DNA of 8,446 nt from an uncultured Duganella sp. GTDB lineage: Bacteria > Pseudomonadota > Gammaproteobacteria > Burkholderiales > Burkholderiaceae. The notes beneath the pieces are model-generated. The model saw only the letters and a list, made by a program, of their open reading frames with translations. It made no database searches and had not been told where the DNA came from. Location: contig CAMLSG010000232.1 in the NCBI GenBank assembly GCA_946482635.1, positions 1 to 8,446 on the forward strand. Reading direction: 5' to 3'. Positions 6,524-8,446 of the stretch are shown piece after piece; within the stretch, counting starts at the first letter, position 1, and the number at the start of each line of letters is the position of its first letter. A program made the translations under genes and the position numbers.

Positions 6524-7358
6524 GGCAAGCCTCCTGCAGCATGGCGCGGGTGGCTGCCAGCAGCGCCGGCGCTTCGGCGATTTCCTGGCTGGCCCAGAAT
6601 GGCGGTCCGGCCACGCACTGGGCGCGGACATCGACGCCGGCGGCCTGCCAGCCTTGCAGCATGCGCTGCGAGGCCGGCGCCAGCGGCCTGCCGGCAGCGG
6701 GCGCGACTTCCAGCCAGTGCACGGGGCAGGGCGGCGGCAGGCGGCTGGCATCCAGGCGGTCCAGCGCAGCGGCCAGGGCCGGGGCGAGGGTGTAGCCGGC
6801 CACTTCCAGCGGCGTGCCGCCGGCCAGGGCGGCGCGCAGCGCCTCGGTGCCGCCGTCGGCGCTGCCTTCGCCCAGCATCTGCGCCGCCAGGCGCAAGCGC
6901 AGGAACTGGGTCAGGTGGCTGGCGCCCTGCAGCACCGGTTGCCACAGCAGCAGTTGGGACGGCGTGCGCGCGGCCGGCCGGGCGGCATAGTCGAGCGCCA
7001 GCAGCGCGCCCAGGCGCAAGCCCCACAGGCCGGCAGCCTGCGGCAATTGCCCGCCCAGCGTCGCGTGCAGCCAGTCCAGCCCAAGCGCGACATCGGCGCG
7101 CCAGCTGTCCCAGCTGGCGTCGCCAAAGTCGCCGGCGCTGTCGCCGCAGCCGTGCAAATCGAGCTGCAGCACGGCCCAGCCGTCGGCGGCCAGGGCGCGC
7201 GCCTGCAGCGCGGCCATGCGGCGCGCTTTGTTCATTTCCTCGGCCCACGGGTGCAGGTAGAGCCAGGCGCCGCGGCAGCTCGCCTGCGGCGCATGGTACA
7301 GGGCGAAGCGCGCTGCCGCGCCGTGCGCCAGGAACAAGGCTTGGGGCGCCGGGGCCAT
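6516..7358 (-). CDS. Exosortase A system-associated hydrolase 2 (alpha/beta hydrolase fold, 280 aa)
   Basis: It resembles the hydrolase 2 family of exosortase A loci (TIGR03101 type). Its hallmark is WLYLHPWAEEMNKARR (32-47) after the first core strands, followed by VLQLDLHGCGDSAGDF (63-78) as in alpha/beta hydrolases. At the nucleophile elbow the sequence is LWGLRLGALLAL (111-122), so Arg115 stands where a catalytic Ser would be. A later core strand is PVHWLEV (212-218). The C-terminus GPPFWASQEIAEAPALL (251-267) lacks an obvious catalytic His. The protein may therefore be non-hydrolytic, a binding or partner subunit, or use other residues. The start is ATG 7356-7358, 4 bases beyond the acyl carrier protein stop, with a weak AAGG just upstream; translational coupling is likely. 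It overlaps hydrolase 1 by 8 bases. Confidence 0.87.
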   Translation of the reverse strand: MAPAPQALFLAHGAAARFALYHAPQASCRGAWLYLHPWAEEMNKARRMAALQARALAADGWAVLQLDLHGCGDSAGDFGDASWDSWRADVALGLDWLHATLGGQLPQAAGLWGLRLGALLALDYAARPAARTPSQLLLWQPVLQGASHLTQFLRLRLAAQMLGEGSADGGTEALRAALAGGTPLEVAGYTLAPALAAALDRLDASRLPPPCPVHWLEVAPAAGRPLAPASQRMLQGWQAAGVDVRAQCVAGPPFWASQEIAEAPALLAATRAMLQEACHA

Positions 7359-7362
7359 GGCC

Positions 7363-7611
7363 TTACGCCGTCAGCTTGTGCTGCACGAAGGCGGCCAGGC
7401 TGCCCAGGGTGGCAAAGGTGGTGGCGCTGATCTCGTCGTCGTCGATGCTGAAGCCGAACTGTTCTTCCAGCGCGCCGATCAGCTGCACGACAGCCATCGA
7501 GTCCAGTTCCGGCAGGCTGCCCAGCAGGGCGGAATGCTGGTCCAGCGCCTGGCCGGCAGGGCCCAGTGCGAGGACGTCGATCAGGATGGTTTTTACTTCT
7601 TCCAAATACAT
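7363..7611 (-). CDS. Acyl carrier protein (82 aa)
   Basis: A small acidic four-helix carrier protein. The phosphopantetheine attachment motif is LPELDSMAVV (33-42), with Ser38 at the start of helix II. The helix II continuation is QLIGALEEQFGFSIDDDEI and the helix IV region is TFATLGSLAAFVQHKL. Length is normal for a discrete ACP. It is the first gene of the operon and is followed at once by the two exosortase A-associated hydrolases. That order agrees with the dedicated carrier protein often seen in exosortase A/exopolysaccharide loci, not the housekeeping fatty-acid ACP. The start ATG (7609-7611) has a GGAG six bases upstream; a longer in-frame opening exists but would run through the promoter region. 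The cargo is unknown; the AMP-ligase expected to load it is not in the window. Confidence 0.92.
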   Translation of the reverse strand: MYLEEVKTILIDVLALGPAGQALDQHSALLGSLPELDSMAVVQLIGALEEQFGFSIDDDEISATTFATLGSLAAFVQHKLTA

Positions 7612-7640
7612 GTGATGCTCCAGGATTGCGGTCAGTGCGC

Positions 7641-7646
7641 AGTATA
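7641..7646 (-). promoter_or_regulatory. Candidate -10 box for the glycan operon
   Basis: The complement reads TATACT, five of six matches to the sigma-70 -10 consensus, about 30 bases before the acyl carrier protein start. No acceptable -35 lies 16-18 bases upstream; the TTGGCA that looks like one is about 22 bases away. The promoter may be activator-dependent or the box fortuitous. Confidence 0.35.
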
Positions 7647-7658
7647 CCTGCCCCCGGA

Positions 7659-7674
7659 AGCGCCGCCGTGCCAA
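7659..7674 (-). promoter_or_regulatory. Sigma-54-like -24 element, imperfect -12
   Basis: The minus strand reads TTGGCACG, a full match to the extended -24 element of sigma-54 promoters. It is followed by GCGGCGCT in place of the usual N-TTGC. The GC doublet comes after 9 bases instead of the required 10, so the -12 half is defective or absent. It is noted because PrsR is a sigma-54 activator encoded nearby. Confidence 0.25.
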
Positions 7675-7760
7675 TCCGGGCAAAAAATAAATTATTGCCG
7701 ATTTCGCATGTTTATTGTTGTTTTTAGAATAAAATAACATGCCAATACTATTCTTTGCTG

Positions 7761-7766
7761 AGGAAG
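7761..7766 (+). promoter_or_regulatory. Shine-Dalgarno fixing the GTG start of the aminotransferase
   Basis: AGGAAG, within a longer AGGAAGAAGG, ends 8 bases before GTG 7775. The in-frame upstream ATG (7739) and the downstream ATG (7817) have no comparable site. Confidence 0.65.
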
Positions 7767-7774
7767 AAGGCCGA

Positions 7775-8446
7775 GTGGTAAGCTTAGCTGATTCAACTAG
7801 CCCGGTGGGCGCCCCGATGCTGGAGTTTTTGCGTTTCGATCCGTCTGCCTGCCGCTTCCCGGCGCCGGCCGTGCCGGTGCTGCCCGGCTTGCGGCTGGGC
7901 GATTTGCGCCTGCGCGCCGGCCCGGCCTGGCCGGCGCACGGCCAGCATTTCGTGCGCGGCCGTTATGCCCTGGCCGCCGCTTACGCGGCCGCCGGCGTCG
8001 GTGCGCGCGGCGCCCTGCTGGCGCCCGCCTACCATTGCCGCACCATGCTCGACCCGGCGCTGGCGCTGGGCGGCGCGATCCGCTTTTACCCGCTGCAAGG
8101 CGACCTCAGCCCCGAACTCGGCGCGCTGGCCGCGCGCCTGGCCGAAGGCGGCGTCGCCGCCTTGCTGCTGACCCATTATTTCGGCGTGCCGCAGGACGCC
8201 GCCACCCTGGCGGCGGTGCAGTCGCTGTGCCGCCGGCATGGCGTGGCCCTGGTTGAAGACTGTGCCCATGCCTGGCCGGTGGCGCTGCAGCGCGCCGCGT
8301 TGTGCCAGCCGGGCAGCGGCCATTACCTGGTGGCCAGCCCCGCGAAATTCTTTGCCTGTGCCGATGGCGGCATGCTGTGGGGCGCGCCGCCGCAAGCGCT
8401 GGCGCCGCGCGGCTGGCTGCAGGAAGCGCGCGGCTGGCGCGACGCC
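7775..8446 (+). CDS. DegT/DnrJ/EryC1/StrS-type PLP aminotransferase (3' end outside window)
   Basis: The frame is open to the window edge, giving 224 residues of a family usually 370-400 long. It probably makes an amino sugar nucleotide for the surface glycan by PLP-dependent transamination. Visible family features are the cofactor-phosphate region GRYALAAAYAAAGVGARG (62-79), LLAPAYHC (81-88), the strand and turn LLLTHYFGVPQD (130-141) and LVEDCAHAWP (159-168). In the last, Asp162 should contact the PLP ring nitrogen. SPAKFFACADGGML (188-201) follows, with Lys191 as the expected Schiff-base lysine. The segment around that lysine departs from the usual S-x-x-K-x-x-x-x-GEGG wording, having ADGG for GEGG. 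The start is taken at GTG because of its ribosome binding site. It is transcribed away from the operon and shares its control region. Substrate specificity cannot be read, and a non-sugar role is possible. Confidence 0.82.
   Translation, partial: MVSLADSTSPVGAPMLEFLRFDPSACRFPAPAVPVLPGLRLGDLRLRAGPAWPAHGQHFVRGRYALAAAYAAAGVGARGALLAPAYHCRTMLDPALALGGAIRFYPLQGDLSPELGALAARLAEGGVAALLLTHYFGVPQDAATLAAVQSLCRRHGVALVEDCAHAWPVALQRAALCQPGSGHYLVASPAKFFACADGGMLWGAPPQALAPRGWLQEARGWRDA

Larger units (their letters stand above)
1193..7611 (-). other. Six-gene glycan operon (acp to polymerase/ligase)
   Basis: Transcription order is acyl carrier protein, hydrolase 2, hydrolase 1, glycosyltransferase, TPR protein, polymerase/ligase. 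Junctions are a 4-base gap, then overlaps of 8, 7, 4 and 4 bases, the last two being ATGA stop-start overlaps. No promoter-sized gap exists inside, so expression from the region upstream of the acyl carrier protein gene is the simplest reading. Confidence 0.85.
7612..7774. promoter_or_regulatory. Divergent control region between the operon and the aminotransferase
   Basis: These 163 bases separate two outward-facing genes and hold no gene. The half near the operon is GC-rich; the core 7681-7740 is extremely AT-rich (13 G/C in 60 by count). Three copies of TGCCRAT occur on the plus strand (7669-7675, 7696-7702, 7740-7746), equal to ATYGGCA on the minus strand. A CCCGGA/TCCGGG inverted repeat (7653-7658 and 7675-7680) has arm centres 22 bp apart. 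Toward the aminotransferase only a weak TTTAGA-N17-TACTAT pair is seen (about 7724-7752). Confidence 0.6.

Noticed and set aside
5708..7615. Long rightward open frame (635 codons) opposite the two hydrolases and the ACP
   Set aside because: Same low-complexity Arg/Ala/Gly composition; it crosses three well-supported genes in the other direction.
7739..7774. ATG at 7739 as start of the aminotransferase
   Set aside because: It has no ribosome binding site, and the added residues (MPILFFAEEEGR) are simply the translation of the Shine-Dalgarno region that precedes GTG 7775.
1158..7796. Direct repeat AGCTGATTCAA at 1158-1168 and 7786-7796, considered as a mobile-element or attachment-site boundary
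   Set aside because: An 11-base match between two places in 8.4 kb is expected several times by chance. No longer repeat, integrase or transposase accompanies it.

Overview
This is a GC-rich window with strong third-position G/C bias. The gene set points to a betaproteobacterium, most likely Oxalobacteraceae (Massilia, Duganella or Janthinobacterium type). That placement is inferred from gene content and composition, not from a search. The window looks like one flank of an exopolysaccharide locus linked to exosortase A / PEP-CTERM protein sorting.

Layout from left to right. (1) Bases 1-94 hold the last 30 codons of a Fis-type helix-turn-helix regulator read rightward. It matches the C-terminus of PrsR, the sigma-54-dependent PEP-CTERM-box response regulator. 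(2) Bases 140-1045 hold a convergent leftward gene for an unrecognised membrane protein of 301 residues. Its base composition is clearly poorer in GC than the rest, and it is followed by an AT-rich gap (1046-1192). (3) Bases 1193-7611 hold a tightly packed leftward run of six genes. In transcription order they encode an acyl carrier protein, exosortase A system-associated hydrolase 2, hydrolase 1, a GT-B glycosyltransferase, a secreted TPR protein, and a large O-antigen ligase/polymerase-like membrane protein. Junctions are a 4-base gap or overlaps of 4 to 8 bases, so this is almost certainly a translationally coupled operon. (4) Bases 7612-7774 are a divergent control region with a very AT-rich core. 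(5) From 7775 to the window end runs a rightward DegT/DnrJ/EryC1/StrS-type aminotransferase. It starts at GTG and is cut off by the window edge.

How the genes may work together (inference): the glycosyltransferase and the polymerase/ligase-like protein would build and polymerise or transfer a surface glycan. The aminotransferase would supply an amino sugar. The acyl carrier protein and the two hydrolase-like proteins would carry out the still undefined acyl/small-molecule chemistry that accompanies exosortase A loci. PrsR at the left edge is the natural candidate regulator. Exosortase itself, the AMP-ligase, the decarboxylase and the chain-length proteins usual in such loci are not in this window.

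The best second-look items are the long beta-rich, carbohydrate-binding-like insertion in the large periplasmic loop of the polymerase/ligase, the pair of alpha/beta hydrolases whose nucleophile elbows carry Arg and Cys in place of Ser, the AT-richer orphan membrane gene wedged between prsR and the operon, and the sigma-54-like -24 elements in the divergent region. No RNA gene, CRISPR array or insertion sequence is visible.
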